The notes: a model not told the origin generated them from the letters alone. A stretch of 64,000 nucleotides of DNA from Bdellovibrionales bacterium Ga0074137 (GCA_001464715.1 LNDT01000020.1:30418-94417); one strand, 5' to 3'. Positions 16,632 to 26,397 are shown, counted from the first letter of the stretch. Numbers and translations are program-made.

Positions 16632-17750
16632 TTATCGTAGGACCGGAAACTTCATTTCGTTCCATCGAAGCATTCCGCCAATCATATTGGCCGTGAACTT
16701 ATAGCCCATACTCAAGCTCGCCGCTGTCGCTTGGCCCGATCGACCACCGCTTCGGCAAACAAAGATAATTTCTTGTGAACGATCTGCCGTCTCAAGAAAC
16801 TTCAAAAGATCGGGGCCCAACGTCACCAATTCGGCACCTTCGATGTGTCCTAACTCACCGGTAAATTCGTCTGGGTTTCTCACGTCGATGAGTCGAACTT
16901 TTCCGCCGGTTTGAAGAACTGTCTCAACCGAGACTTCCGGAATTCCGTCATTGATGGTCGGCATGAACGTACGTGCGTCCTTCACTTTGCCACACGCCAT
17001 GTTGGCAGGAACAGCTTCGTGAATTTTTTTGGGGTTTGAGAGCTTAAGTTCAGACATGATTTGGACAAACTCATCTTTGGACTTTCCTTGCCCCAAACGG
17101 GGATTAAATTTCTTCTCCAGACCTACTGTTGACATGGTTTGCCCACGGTAGTCATGGCCTGGAAAAACTTTTGTCTCATCAGGTAGCGAAAAAATCTTTT
17201 GATGAACACTTTCATAAAGTCGGACTGACGAACCCTGTTGAAAATCAGTCCGTCCGGTGCCTCGTATTAAAAGGGCATCACCAGTAAAGATCCTTTCTTC
17301 GAACAGAAAGCTCATGCAGGAGTTCGTATGGCCTGGTGTTGCGATCGCAACAATTTCCCGCTGACCAATTGAAAGTTTGGCTCCATCTTTTAAGGGAATG
17401 TCTACGCAGTCGACACCCGCCTCGGAACTTACCGCCGACTTCGCGCCCGTGCGGCGTCGGATCTCACCTGCAGCCGTGATGTGATCCGCGTGAATGTGGG
17501 TATCAAGCACAAACTTAAGCTTAAGTCCGAGATCAGAAACAAGCTGAAGATCTCGCTCCATGGACTCCAAAACCGGATCAATGAGGGCCGCTTCTCTGCT
17601 GAGCGGATCGGCAATGAGGTAGGTGTAAGTGGAGGATTCGTGCTCGAAAAGCTGAAAAAAAATCGCCTCTGGCCTCATTTCTGGCCTCACTTCTGGCCTC
17701 ACTTCTGGCCTCACTTCTGGCCTCACTTCTGGCCTCACTTCTGGCTTCAT
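16632..17750 (-). CDS. Persulfide dioxygenase (ETHE1-type) fused to rhodanese, with N-terminal RPEV repeat
   Basis: 372 residues. Residues 30-270 are an ETHE1-type metallo-beta-lactamase domain: QLFEHESSTYTYL, THIHADH at 84-90, then GHTNSC, FTGDALL and FPGHDY supply the metal ligands. A rhodanese domain follows (about 275-372) with active-site loop CRSGGRSG, Cys near 332. Together they oxidise glutathione persulfide to sulfite and move sulfane sulfur. Residues 2-29 are seven four-residue units, mostly RPEV, encoded by a 12-bp DNA repeat lying between a good ribosome site (GGGAGGAG) and the domain. Without the repeat the protein would begin as other ETHE1 proteins do. Activity is very likely; the repeat is new sequence. 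Confidence 0.9.
   Translation of the reverse strand: MKPEVRPEVRPEVRPEVRPEVRPEMRPEAIFFQLFEHESSTYTYLIADPLSREAALIDPVLESMERDLQLVSDLGLKLKFVLDTHIHADHITAAGEIRRRTGAKSAVSSEAGVDCVDIPLKDGAKLSIGQREIVAIATPGHTNSCMSFLFEERIFTGDALLIRGTGRTDFQQGSSVRLYESVHQKIFSLPDETKVFPGHDYRGQTMSTVGLEKKFNPRLGQGKSKDEFVQIMSELKLSNPKKIHEAVPANMACGKVKDARTFMPTINDGIPEVSVETVLQTGGKVRLIDVRNPDEFTGELGHIEGAELVTLGPDLLKFLETADRSQEIIFVCRSGGRSGQATAASLSMGYKFTANMIGGMLRWNEMKFPVLR
17664..17747 (-). repeat. 12-bp coding minisatellite (about 7 units)
   Basis: Seven near-identical 12-bp units (plus-strand form CTGGCCTCACTT) sit at the 5' end of the persulfide dioxygenase gene. The central units are identical; the outer ones differ by one or two bases. 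Because the unit is 12 bp, copy-number change adds or removes four residues without breaking the frame. The low divergence among units suggests recent expansion by slippage. Confidence 0.9.
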
Positions 17751-17813
17751 TCACTCCTCCCACCTCAAGTTAGGATTTCAAAATAGACCAGTATGTCTTA
17801 GACTTCCAAACAA

Positions 17814-18170
17814 ATGGAACCCATCTGCCCCAAATGTGCCTCAACAAATGTATATGCCGACGGAAATCTTTGGATTTGCCCTGAGTGCGCCTTCGAATGG
17901 AGCCAGCATGCGGCCGCGGACTCAAAAGATGTGAAAATACCCCTCGACGACGGAACGATCCGCGATGCCAATGGGACCGTGTTGGCCAACGGCGATACAG
18001 TTGTTGTGATCAAAGATCTAAAAGTTAAAGGCTCGTCGTCGGTCGTAAAGTCCGGCACTAAAGTAAAGAACATTCGCCTGACCGATGCCGGCGATGGGCA
18101 CGACATATCGTGTAAAATCGACGGCTTCGGTGCAATGAACCTGAAATCCGAGTTCGTGCGAAAGTCATAA
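17814..18170 (+). CDS. yjdM: PhnA/YjdM family zinc-ribbon protein
   Basis: 118 residues. The N-terminal zinc ribbon CPKC-x14-CPEC (residues 5-24) is followed by the SH3-like PhnA domain with the hallmarks [23 protein letters not shown] and [19 protein letters not shown]. The E. coli homologue was once called alkylphosphonate uptake protein but its real role is unknown, and it is not a phosphonate hydrolase. Divergent from the persulfide dioxygenase gene, 63 bp apart. The 192 bp after it, up to 18362, hold no gene I can support. Confidence 0.93.
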   Translation: MEPICPKCASTNVYADGNLWICPECAFEWSQHAAADSKDVKIPLDDGTIRDANGTVLANGDTVVVIKDLKVKGSSSVVKSGTKVKNIRLTDAGDGHDISCKIDGFGAMNLKSEFVRKS

Positions 18171-18362
18171 CCATAACTGATATGACCTCTTCATAAAATC
18201 GATACGGGTGGGGCGATTCGTTCCTTCCGTCGGACCGAACGGCAGCGTTTGACCTATTTGAAGCAGCTGCTACGTGAATCCTCTTCAAAGCCACTTTTCC
18301 CACCCGACGAAATTCGCAGGATTCGAATAGTTTGAATCCGTCTATGTTCCGAGGGGGGTTTC

Positions 18363-19364
18363 GTGGCGTGGCGATCTGGTTTTTATGTGTGTCTCGTTTC
18401 CTTTCTTTTGACGGTGGCCATTGGTTTCGGCGAACTCGCCCACGCCGAACGTCTTCACCTGCCGCTCGGACGAAACTTGGAAACAGACCTGCTCGATCAG
18501 GCTCTTAAAACCCCTCCTGAAAAATTGATCGCGTTCATCGAGGCACAGGGCGTGCGCGTTCACCTCTACCCTTCGCGCCGGGCTCGCAATCCACAATTTA
18601 AAAACGGCACCTTGGTCGCAGCGCCACTTCGCGAGGAACGTGGTCTGATGCATGTATTTGAAGACAGCAGCGGCGGAGGATCTACTATCTCGGACGCAGG
18701 CGTTTTCATTCCGGCAGAAGATGATGATCTTGGCCGCTACGGCCCGTTCATCGCCATTACCGAGTCTGCAACGAGCCACACACTACTCCACGAATTTACT
18801 CACTACCTATTTTACCGAACAGAGTTAGCCGTCGATCGATCGGTCAAGTACACGTTGGCAAATCGCACGTACCGATCCAACAAGTACCTTGGCCTTCAGC
18901 TGGCCTACGGCCTTCAAAACTCGGTTCCATCTGATATTCGTACGAGAGACAATCTGGTCGAGATGCTGATTTCAAACATCGACGTCGAAGCCGAACGGGT
19001 TCACTGGTTTGTTGCCGAGGAGGTTCTCGTGGAGTCGATTCTCGCTGGAAAAATCGCGGCCCAGAGCCCACATCACTTTTCGCAAGAACGGATCGAAAAG
19101 GGCCGCGCCTATGCCAAAAAGAATATCATGGGCGCACGCATCGAGCTCGCCCAGCGACTCAGTACTTGGGAAGAAGTAAAGCACAGCTTTCTTCGCGCTG
19201 CGGGCGACGTGCGAAAGACATCAACCGCTGAAAGAGATGAAATCGTCTCTCGCGTTCCAGAGTACCAATCCCTGGTCTCGAGATCGGCGATAGCCATTGA
19301 AAATGCATTGAATGAGCTTGAACCCTGGACGCGCGCGCCGTCGACTAATCGGACGAGTAAGTAA
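18363..19364 (+). CDS. Secreted protein with HExxH motif (putative metalloprotease)
   Basis: 333 residues from a GTG start at 18363 with GAGGGGGG upstream. Signal peptide 1-29 (ending LAHAE). The only motif is LLHEFTHYLFYR near residues 140-151, an HExxH zinc site, preceded by a strand and followed by a Tyr. A third ligand may be Glu in VEAERVHW or VAEEVLVES about 65 residues later. No family recognised; a zincin-type exported peptidase is the natural guess. The 3' end overlaps the convergent LpxR-like gene by 20 bp. Confidence 0.65.
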   Translation: MAWRSGFYVCLVSFLLTVAIGFGELAHAERLHLPLGRNLETDLLDQALKTPPEKLIAFIEAQGVRVHLYPSRRARNPQFKNGTLVAAPLREERGLMHVFEDSSGGGSTISDAGVFIPAEDDDLGRYGPFIAITESATSHTLLHEFTHYLFYRTELAVDRSVKYTLANRTYRSNKYLGLQLAYGLQNSVPSDIRTRDNLVEMLISNIDVEAERVHWFVAEEVLVESILAGKIAAQSPHHFSQERIEKGRAYAKKNIMGARIELAQRLSTWEEVKHSFLRAAGDVRKTSTAERDEIVSRVPEYQSLVSRSAIAIENALNELEPWTRAPSTNRTSK

Positions 19365-20400
19365 TTCCCACGGAAGCGAAGCTGTTGAAGCCGCTATTTT
19401 CTTCGAACTCTGGCGATCGAACTATGTAGCGCCAGACGACGTTGATCGGTGAAACCTGAAGGCCGAATCCTATTTCGGTTTCGGCCGTCACCGGATACTT
19501 CGTCACTCGGTGACTTGGACGAAACGTATTGCCGTCGAGAAAAATATTTCGGGCCACGCCGTTTCCGCGGGCTCCTGCAAACATATAAAAACTGGGCTTT
19601 ATCGGCTTCGAACTTGTCGGAGATGCTTCCACAAAGCTGTCGGTTTCACTGGCTGAAGGACGTGCGGGACCGAAGTCGTCAGGGATGTTCCAACCAATTC
19701 TTGCAATCAATCCGCTGTGAATCCCGATTAGAACGTTCCCGAAACCCGCGCCAACGACCGGAATTAAATCGAAGTAAGTCCCGGAAGAATTTCGAAGCTG
19801 AACAAATTGGATTCTTTGCTGATACGAAAGTTGAACCGCAGGTTCATCGCCCAACTGGTGGGACCATCCTTGTGCGGTCGTCGTTCCTACAAATCGATGG
19901 AATCCATTCTGAACTTGTTCCCCAAGGGCCGACGGCCCAATCATACCAAAGCTTGCGTCCAGGGTTTGAGCGCGGTGCTTGTTTTTTAGTTGAATCGAAA
20001 ATGCGAGATTCAACCAGCCTGCGTAAGGACGATCGCGACTTAAAAGCTGGGGGGCATTTGTATTGTTCGGAGTATAAATTTGATGGTTCAGCGAAACTCC
20101 AAAATTTACTTTCGAAATTTTCAGCTCTTCTTTTAAGAAGGACGAATCTGCGACCGGACGTGGGGCCCACTTAGGAATCTGATCTCGCGCGTGGACATAC
20201 GAAATTTTGAGCCCATTCGAAAAGGCTTGGTCGACACCCGGCCCACCAATACGACTCGAATCATTTTCGACGGAAACGCTTATAGCTTGCCCATCGTTGA
20301 ACAAGGGCTTTTTTGGCTTCGGTGGTTCTTCCGCACGGGAAACCGTTGGTCCACCCGCAAGCATTCCAAAAAAGATCACGACAGAAATTAAATTCGCCAT
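19345..20400 (-). CDS. LpxR-family outer-membrane lipid A deacylase (DUF2219)
   Basis: 351 residues from the ATG at 20400; the frame continues to 20715 but the extra Cys-rich N-terminus is antisense to the upstream transporter and not plausible. Signal peptide 1-26, then ISVSVENDSS, whose Asn-Asp pair matches the LpxR active-site ENDxx near the mature N-terminus. The SRDRPYAGWLNLAF segment is the most conserved family motif. LpxR is a 12-stranded barrel that removes the 3'-acyloxyacyl chain of lipid A at the cell surface. The start overlaps the stop of the SLC13-type transporter gene by 13 bp, implying coupled translation. Here it ends in SSD rather than Phe. Confidence 0.82.
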   Translation of the reverse strand: MANLISVVIFFGMLAGGPTVSRAEEPPKPKKPLFNDGQAISVSVENDSSRIGGPGVDQAFSNGLKISYVHARDQIPKWAPRPVADSSFLKEELKISKVNFGVSLNHQIYTPNNTNAPQLLSRDRPYAGWLNLAFSIQLKNKHRAQTLDASFGMIGPSALGEQVQNGFHRFVGTTTAQGWSHQLGDEPAVQLSYQQRIQFVQLRNSSGTYFDLIPVVGAGFGNVLIGIHSGLIARIGWNIPDDFGPARPSASETDSFVEASPTSSKPIKPSFYMFAGARGNGVARNIFLDGNTFRPSHRVTKYPVTAETEIGFGLQVSPINVVWRYIVRSPEFEENSGFNSFASVGITYSSD

Positions 20401-22181
20401 ACGGTCAAACTCACATAACAAGCGATGACAGATATAATCAGCGTCAGAGGTAGTCCAATCTTTAGGAAGTCGGAAAAATTGTAGCGGCCGGGACTTAGGA
20501 TCAGCAGATTTCCGTGATGCCCAATCGGCGTAAGGAAGGATGCAACGGCTCCGATCGTCGATACGACGACAACAGCCGTTGGTGAAATTTGTGCGCTCTT
20601 CGCAAAGGCGATAGCAATCGGAGCAATTAGGACTGTCGTCGCTGCATCCGAAAGAATTTGGGTCAATAAAGCCGCAAACCAGAAGAATACAAGAAGCATT
20701 GCAAACGGATGCCAATCTTGTACGAAGCCGAACACTTGGTTCGCCAGAAGTTTATCTAGCCCCACTCGCTCCATCGCAATTCCAAGTGGTATCATCCCGG
20801 CAATCATCACAAAAATTTTCGTCTCGACCGCATCGTAGGCCTGTTCCGCCGATAGGCATCGAGTCAGAACCATACCCAAGGCGCCCGCCACGAAGGCCAC
20901 GTAAGGGGGAAGCCACCCAGCAGCCGCGCAGACAATAGATGTCAGCATGATCAAGGTAGCGAGCTGCATCTTCGTTCGCTTTTTGGGCCGGCCTTCAAAT
21001 GGCATGAACATCAAAAAACCCTGATGCTGCGTCAGGTTCTCAAGGTTTCCTTCAGTCCCCCAAAGAACGACCAGATCGCCTTCCAACAAGGGAGTGTCTG
21101 AAATCTTGCTATTTAACCAACCAGACTTTCTCCATAGACCCAGTGCCACAACGCCATGTCGCTCAAAGAATCGGAGTTCAGAAAGAGAGCGACCGATGAA
21201 TCGCGATTTTGGCGCCACAAACGCTTGAAAAATTGTCGCCTCCGGATGAGCCACCGTTGGCGCTGATTCACTTCCATCCGCTCCGTACTTTTTTATCGCT
21301 CGAAGCGCTAGACCAAGCTTCTCTTCGATGGACACCAATTCATCGGCGTCGGTTTTGACGAGCAACACATCGTCCAACTGCAGCACTTTTTCATCGTCCG
21401 AAATGGAAAGAGCGCGGTGATTACGAAACAGCGAGAAGAGTTGGAATCGCTTTTCGGTCTCTTTTTTTAACTCACCAAGATTTTTTCCAATCCATTTACT
21501 TCCGGCGGGAATAACAAGCTCGGTCGAAATGTCGCTAAGACGAAAGCGATCATCAGACGCGTCGACGCCCGACTTTTTCGGGAGCATCCATTTCGCGAGC
21601 AAAATAAATAGAAAACTTACGATGACTATGGGAATGCCAACATAACTTGGCTCGAAGAAACCCAAACCCCGAGACCCCGACCGCTGAAGCACGCTGTTCG
21701 CTAAAAGAAATGCTGGAGCACCGATCAGCGTGAGGGTCGTTCCCAAAGAGGCTGCCGTAGCCATCGGGATTAAAAGGCGTGAAGTGTGAAATCCTTTTTC
21801 CTTGCAGAGCTTCATCACGATCGGAAGCATCATCGCTGTGACCATCAAATGATGAGTAAAAGCAGAAAGTGCGGCGACCGCCGTCATAACGACCGTGTTG
21901 GCTCTTGATTCGGATTTTCCCGACCACTTCCCCACCATGGAACCGATGACATCTGTCGCGCCCGTCAGCGAAAGTCCCGCCGACAAAATAAAGACCGCGC
22001 AAACGATCAAAGCCGGCTCGCTTGAGAAACCCGAGAACGCTTCTTTGACCTCTATGAGTCCCGTTGTCGCCAAAGCTAAGATAATCAAGATGGCGACAAC
22101 ATCGACCCTCAATGCGTCCGTGATAAATAGGACGATTGATGTCACCATGATCGCTGTAAATATAATTTGATCTAAACTCAT
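20388..22181 (-). CDS. SLC13/ArsB-type transporter with two TrkA-C (RCK_C) domains
   Basis: 597 residues from the ATG at 22181. Residues 1-190 and 400-597 are hydrophobic, with about 11-12 helices of the ion-transporter (ArsB/NhaD/DASS) fold. Between them, about 210-390, lie two RCK_C domains, recognised by PAGSKWIGKNLGEL and APKSRFIGRSLSEL, each ending in a D-x-V-L-x(W/V) strand. This architecture is that of SLC13 family permeases of the YfbS/SAC1 type, which carry sulfate, dicarboxylates or other anions with Na+. The substrate cannot be read from the sequence. The following LpxR gene overlaps it by 13 bp. Confidence 0.85.
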   Translation of the reverse strand: MSLDQIIFTAIMVTSIVLFITDALRVDVVAILIILALATTGLIEVKEAFSGFSSEPALIVCAVFILSAGLSLTGATDVIGSMVGKWSGKSESRANTVVMTAVAALSAFTHHLMVTAMMLPIVMKLCKEKGFHTSRLLIPMATAASLGTTLTLIGAPAFLLANSVLQRSGSRGLGFFEPSYVGIPIVIVSFLFILLAKWMLPKKSGVDASDDRFRLSDISTELVIPAGSKWIGKNLGELKKETEKRFQLFSLFRNHRALSISDDEKVLQLDDVLLVKTDADELVSIEEKLGLALRAIKKYGADGSESAPTVAHPEATIFQAFVAPKSRFIGRSLSELRFFERHGVVALGLWRKSGWLNSKISDTPLLEGDLVVLWGTEGNLENLTQHQGFLMFMPFEGRPKKRTKMQLATLIMLTSIVCAAAGWLPPYVAFVAGALGMVLTRCLSAEQAYDAVETKIFVMIAGMIPLGIAMERVGLDKLLANQVFGFVQDWHPFAMLLVFFWFAALLTQILSDAATTVLIAPIAIAFAKSAQISPTAVVVVSTIGAVASFLTPIGHHGNLLILSPGRYNFSDFLKIGLPLTLIISVIACYVSLTVWRI

Positions 22182-22246
22182 CTGATGTGTTTCTCGTGAA
22201 TGGATCGTTCCCACAACCAATCTTTTTAAAAAGCTGTGGAGTCTGT

Positions 22247-23656
22247 ATGTTGCAGTCCTTGATTTTTTTCCTGACAATCTTCTTGAGTTTCGCTCCGAAA
22301 CTTTCCGAGGCACAGGCCGCAGCTTTCGGAGCGCTTCTTGGAAAGCCTGCAGCCGCGACCGGCCCCCTTTCGGCACTACCGACGGAAGAAAGTGACCGCG
22401 CTACGCAGAAATTTTTGACGTCGGTGTTCGAAAAATCGCCGGCGATGGAAAATGTGAACGTCGAAGTCGTCTCAGGCGTGATTTATCTTAAAGGGGAAAT
22501 CGCAAGTCCAGCTGACGCCGACTGGATGCTGAAAATTGTAAGTCGCGTTCCCAACGTCGTCGCTGTGACCAACAAAACTGTTGTTTCCGGCGTCGATCTC
22601 GCTCAGTTCGATCCGATGTGGAAAGAAGTCGATAGTCTGATTGAAAAACTTAAGAGGCACTTGCCAAGTCTTTTTTTCGCCGTACTTTTTTCTGTTCTTG
22701 CGTACTTTTTGAGTTCTTATCTTCTCCGATTCACACGTTCTGTCCTAGGTCGCCGGATCAGCAATCCTTTTCTTCTTAGCATTGTAACAAGAATATCGAT
22801 GCTGCCGGTATGGCTTGTCTTGCTCTACATCGTGCTGAGACTCTTGGGGCTTTCGACTTTGGGCGCCACGCTCATCGGGGGAACGGGACTTTTTGGTATC
22901 GTGCTGGGCCTCGCCTTTAAAGGTATCGCGGAAAACTACCTCGCAGGCCTCTTGTTGGCCTCGCGCAGTCCATTCACTCGCGGGGACATTATTAGAATTG
23001 GTGAGTACGAAGGCTATGTCGAAAATTTGAATATGAGAGGGACGACGATCATCGACCTCAATGGCAACTTAGTGCTCATTCCAAATCTTACGGTCATCCA
23101 GTCGGTCGTCGAAAACCAAACGGCAAACCCGAAGACAAGAACCTCTTTCACGGTCGGCATCGGCTATCAAGACTCGATATCGAAAGCTCAAGATCTCGTG
23201 ATTCAAGCTGTGAGTGATGTGGTCGGCGTCATTGCAGATCCCGCCCCGAATGTCGTCGTCACTGAACTGCGAAACAACTGTGTCGAGTTGAAGGTCTACA
23301 TCTGGTTCAACTCTAAAAATAACCGAGAATTGCGCGTTCGCTCACGCGCTATCATTAAGACGAAAGAAGTATTGCTGGCGAATGGCTTCACAATTCCTGG
23401 CGAAACGCGCGAGCTGTACTTTGGAAATTCTCTTCACCTTCAAAGTGTAGATCTAGCCCAAAACGGCCCAGCGAAAGCCGATCAGCGCAAGTCCGAGATT
23501 CAACAGAAAGCAGAACGTAATCTGACAGAACCCGAATCGCAGCATGCGACAGAGGGACCATCGGGCGAAGACATGCTGAAATTGGCCGAAGATAATCCTC
23601 TGCCGACGAACGTCTCTGACCCAGGCCTTCTCTCGCCTAAACCCGAGAAGCGCTAG
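22247..23656 (+). CDS. MscS-family mechanosensitive channel with N-terminal BON domain
   Basis: 469 residues from the ATG at 22247 (GGAG at 7 nt; upstream frame to 22187 not protein-like). Signal peptide 1-25, then a BON domain (about 45-115, VEVVSGVIYLKGEIASPADADW) in the periplasm. Three helices follow; the pore helix reads GGTGLFGIVLGLAFKGIAEN with the Gly/Ala spacing of MscS TM3, and the cytoplasmic beta domain contains FTRGDIIRIGEYEGYVENLN. The channel would open under membrane tension to release solutes; the BON domain probably contacts lipid or the envelope. Divergent from the transporter gene, 65 bp apart. Confidence 0.92.
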   Translation: MLQSLIFFLTIFLSFAPKLSEAQAAAFGALLGKPAAATGPLSALPTEESDRATQKFLTSVFEKSPAMENVNVEVVSGVIYLKGEIASPADADWMLKIVSRVPNVVAVTNKTVVSGVDLAQFDPMWKEVDSLIEKLKRHLPSLFFAVLFSVLAYFLSSYLLRFTRSVLGRRISNPFLLSIVTRISMLPVWLVLLYIVLRLLGLSTLGATLIGGTGLFGIVLGLAFKGIAENYLAGLLLASRSPFTRGDIIRIGEYEGYVENLNMRGTTIIDLNGNLVLIPNLTVIQSVVENQTANPKTRTSFTVGIGYQDSISKAQDLVIQAVSDVVGVIADPAPNVVVTELRNNCVELKVYIWFNSKNNRELRVRSRAIIKTKEVLLANGFTIPGETRELYFGNSLHLQSVDLAQNGPAKADQRKSEIQQKAERNLTEPESQHATEGPSGEDMLKLAEDNPLPTNVSDPGLLSPKPEKR

Positions 23657-24294
23657 TCGATGTCCCCGCCATGAACCATGTCCGAGATGATTCCACGATC
23701 TTTGCGATTTTCAGCAATGACGACACCGAGCACATGGAGACCTGTAAACCCAACGAAAAACCACATCGCAAGCTCGTGATTTTCTTTGATGGTCGTCGCA
23801 AGCTCTTTTGAAAGTCCAAGGTCTGACTTGAATGTGAGCGTAAGGCCCGTCACCACCATGAAAAACGTCATGACGTAAAAAAGCAGGTACCCCAGTTTGA
23901 CGAGAACATGGTGAGTCGCTTCAGGTTTCTCTTCCGGACTTAAGGCTCTAATGCCGACGATTTTGTTCCATAAGCTTGCTCCGATGGGGGTCTTTTCAAC
24001 AAAAACTGCGATCAAAAAACGGCCAACAATCAGCGCCGCTAATCCGTAACCCAGGTAGATGTGCCAATCCCAAAGTGGGTTTCGAATGGCGACGGCAATT
24101 TCCTTCGCGAAATCAGGCGTAATCTCGGTCCCGGCGGCCTTAAGTTTTTCTTGGATGACGACGGAGTTCGTTCGCCAGCTCAAAAAAGTTTTTCGAATGA
24201 GAACAGTTGCAAGTAACCCCAAGATCAGCAGCGCATTCAACCAGTGCCAGAGGCGAAGGCTTAATGGCTGGTACTTTTTGAAACTATATTTCAC
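23653..24294 (-). CDS. Membrane cytochrome b561/HupC-type
   Basis: 213 residues from a GTG at 24294, backed by AGGAAGG 5 nt upstream; the frame to 24369 has no signal of its own. Four or five helices carry heme-ligand histidines: RLWHWLNALL in helix 1, WDWHIYLGYG in the middle, and GLHVLGVVIAENR near the end. The final AENR and the MVHGG tail are typical of Ni/Fe-hydrogenase-type cytochrome b and cytochrome b561 of the B-type group. It would pass electrons between quinol and a soluble partner at the inner membrane. No partner is encoded next to it. Its stop overlaps the MscS gene by 4 bp. Confidence 0.88.
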   Translation of the reverse strand: MKYSFKKYQPLSLRLWHWLNALLILGLLATVLIRKTFLSWRTNSVVIQEKLKAAGTEITPDFAKEIAVAIRNPLWDWHIYLGYGLAALIVGRFLIAVFVEKTPIGASLWNKIVGIRALSPEEKPEATHHVLVKLGYLLFYVMTFFMVVTGLTLTFKSDLGLSKELATTIKENHELAMWFFVGFTGLHVLGVVIAENRKDRGIISDMVHGGDID

Positions 24295-24439
24295 GACGGC
24301 CTTCCTCTGAAAATTAGGTGTGTTGGAAGTAGCACACTGACCGCTGGCTGTCGTTGATAAATGGTGCAACTCTCAAAATAGCGATTATCAATTGCGCCTC
24401 ACCTTTAGAGAACATTTAATAAACGGACTGAGGAGGCTT

Positions 24440-25741
24440 ATGATTATTCGAAGCTGTGAAGTTTTGTTCTGCAGTGTGCTTCTCGCACTGACCATGGACG
24501 CAGTCATCATCGAAAAAGCCAATGCCCTGCCCCGGAAAATCCATTTTGTCGTCTACAAGATGGATCAGAGCCCGCTGAAACTGAACCGATCGACACCTCT
24601 TGCCCTTAGAAATATAGCTGGCCTCTCACTTCGACATCAGGGATTTTTTCAAAATGTCCACAGCCACGTCGCATCTTTGATTGATGCTGATCGCCTTGTC
24701 GGTGCACGCCCGCTTTGGATTGCCGACGGAGCGGAAATGAATCTGACGCCGGCTCAGGTGTCTCTTCTCAAAAAGAGTCCACACGTTCTTGCAGTTCTCC
24801 CCTTGAATCGCCGAGGCCGTCTCACAGACTTTACATATGGCCTTAAGCGCATCAAGATTCCGGAACTTAGGACAAATCACAGTGGCATTGATGGGAATGG
24901 CATTTCTGTAGGGGTCATCGATACCGGAATCGACGCAAAACATCCCGATCTCATGGGACGCGTCGTGGCCTATCGCGACTTTGTCGACCCAAAAGTTCTT
25001 CAGCCGCGTGATGATCAAGGCCACGGGACTCACGTCGCTGGAACAATCGCTGGAGGAGCAACTTCAGGGCGCTCCATTGGCGTCGCTCCTAAAGTGAATC
25101 TTGTCATAGCTAAAACATACAACAGTCGAGGCAGCGCACGCGATATCGACCTTTTGTCCGCTATGCAGTGGATGACTGATCCCGATGACAACCCCGCAAC
25201 TGCTGATGCCCCTAGAGTCGTGAACTCTTCGTGGAATGTGGACGGTGTCATTGGAAGTATCGATTTCACCTTAGAGCCATTTTGCATTGCAATTTCTAAC
25301 ATGCGAACCCTCGGCATTGCCTCGGTCATTGCTGCAGGCAATGATGGCCCCCGCAGAAACTCAATTAAGATTCCTGGCGCTTGTCCGGATGCCGTGACTG
25401 TCGCATCCACCGACTCAAGTGACCGCTTAACGGATTCAAGCTCACGCGGACCGTCGTTATGGCAAAATGGTACGATCCAAAAACCCAATGTCTCGGCTCC
25501 AGGAAAGGACATTAGTTCTTCGACGCCTGGTGGTGGCTACCGCACACGTTCAGGAACCTCGATGGCTTCTCCTCACGTCGTCGGGATGTTCGCTCTCGTG
25601 TTTCAGAAGAACGCCTTACTAACAGTTGATGAGGCCCAACGGCTGGTTGAGTCGCAAGCGACCGACATTGAGTCAGCGGGTTACGACACGGCCACAGGCT
25701 GGGGTCTGATTAATTCCGTGAGCACGATCGATCAAATTTAG
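24440..25741 (+). CDS. Secreted subtilisin-like serine protease (S8)
   Basis: 433 residues from the ATG at 24440, which has GAGGAGG 4 nt upstream; the upstream frame to 24392 is not needed. Signal peptide 1-31, then an I9-type propeptide region. The catalytic triad is intact: Asp in GVIDTGIDAKHPDL, His in GHGTHVAGTIAGG and Ser in SGTSMASPHVVG, with the oxyanion Asn in IAAGNDGP. An exported protease of this kind degrades outside protein, which suits a predatory or saprotrophic life. The 3' end overlaps the convergent SOUL gene by 4 bp. Confidence 0.95.
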   Translation: MIIRSCEVLFCSVLLALTMDAVIIEKANALPRKIHFVVYKMDQSPLKLNRSTPLALRNIAGLSLRHQGFFQNVHSHVASLIDADRLVGARPLWIADGAEMNLTPAQVSLLKKSPHVLAVLPLNRRGRLTDFTYGLKRIKIPELRTNHSGIDGNGISVGVIDTGIDAKHPDLMGRVVAYRDFVDPKVLQPRDDQGHGTHVAGTIAGGATSGRSIGVAPKVNLVIAKTYNSRGSARDIDLLSAMQWMTDPDDNPATADAPRVVNSSWNVDGVIGSIDFTLEPFCIAISNMRTLGIASVIAAGNDGPRRNSIKIPGACPDAVTVASTDSSDRLTDSSSRGPSLWQNGTIQKPNVSAPGKDISSSTPGGGYRTRSGTSMASPHVVGMFALVFQKNALLTVDEAQRLVESQATDIESAGYDTATGWGLINSVSTIDQI

Positions 25742-26397
25742 TTTGCGGCCTCAAGCTGAATCATCATTTCATTTCGTCGAAGAAATGGAATTGTCCAGGG
25801 CGGATCGAAGCCGGCATAGCTGGCTTTTGAGACAGCTCGATAATCTTTGTTCTTGGAAATCCAGTCCGAAAGTTCACGGGCCCTCTCTTGATTGTCGCTG
25901 TCTCGCCCACGACCTGAATATCGAATAACGGCATAAAGTCGAGGTGGAATCTGGGCAAATTCGATCCGTTGATCGTTCGGACGCGGAAGGTCTTCCATCT
26001 TGTACTTTGAAGGCATCATAAACGACATCGTCCAACCATCTTCTGTTGCCGTCTGCATCACGGGGGCCGTCATCGAGATTTTTTCACTTTGCGCCTCAGC
26101 GGTCTGGCTTTGCACAACAGGTGCTGTCATCGAGATCGATTGCTTTTTCTGATTATCGCCGAAAATGTAACCGGCAAGAATTCGAAAAGCTTCATTCTGA
26201 ACCTCTTTGAACTCCCCTTTCACTTTGGTCGTCGCGACCACGTAGGACGAGTACGATCGAACCTCTTTATCGTCTTCGCTAACGAGGGTCTCGTACTTCG
26301 GAGTTTCTTCGGAACGTATTCCAAAAACAGAGCAGCTCAGCTGCGCGAGCGAAACACCGATGGCCACCAAACTTCCAATTGTTTTAGACGTTCTCAT
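25738..26397 (-). CDS. SOUL-family heme-binding lipoprotein
   Basis: 219 residues. Signal peptide with lipobox LSC at residues 20-22. The SOUL/HEBP domain follows: ETPKYETLVSEDDKEVRSYSSY, then QSISMTAPV and ISMTAPVMQ (the characteristic MTAPV repeats), and RLYAVIRYSG near the end. SOUL proteins bind heme weakly. The first codons overlap the stop of the small membrane protein gene (14 bp), and that gene overlaps the metallo-beta-lactamase gene by 1 nt, so the three form one operon read leftward from 27783. Confidence 0.92.
   Translation of the reverse strand: MRTSKTIGSLVAIGVSLAQLSCSVFGIRSEETPKYETLVSEDDKEVRSYSSYVVATTKVKGEFKEVQNEAFRILAGYIFGDNQKKQSISMTAPVVQSQTAEAQSEKISMTAPVMQTATEDGWTMSFMMPSKYKMEDLPRPNDQRIEFAQIPPRLYAVIRYSGRGRDSDNQERARELSDWISKNKDYRAVSKASYAGFDPPWTIPFLRRNEMMIQLEAAN

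Noticed and set aside
19449..20174. Plus-strand ORF of 241 residues
   Set aside because: Antisense to the LpxR-like gene, Arg/Ser-rich, no motif.
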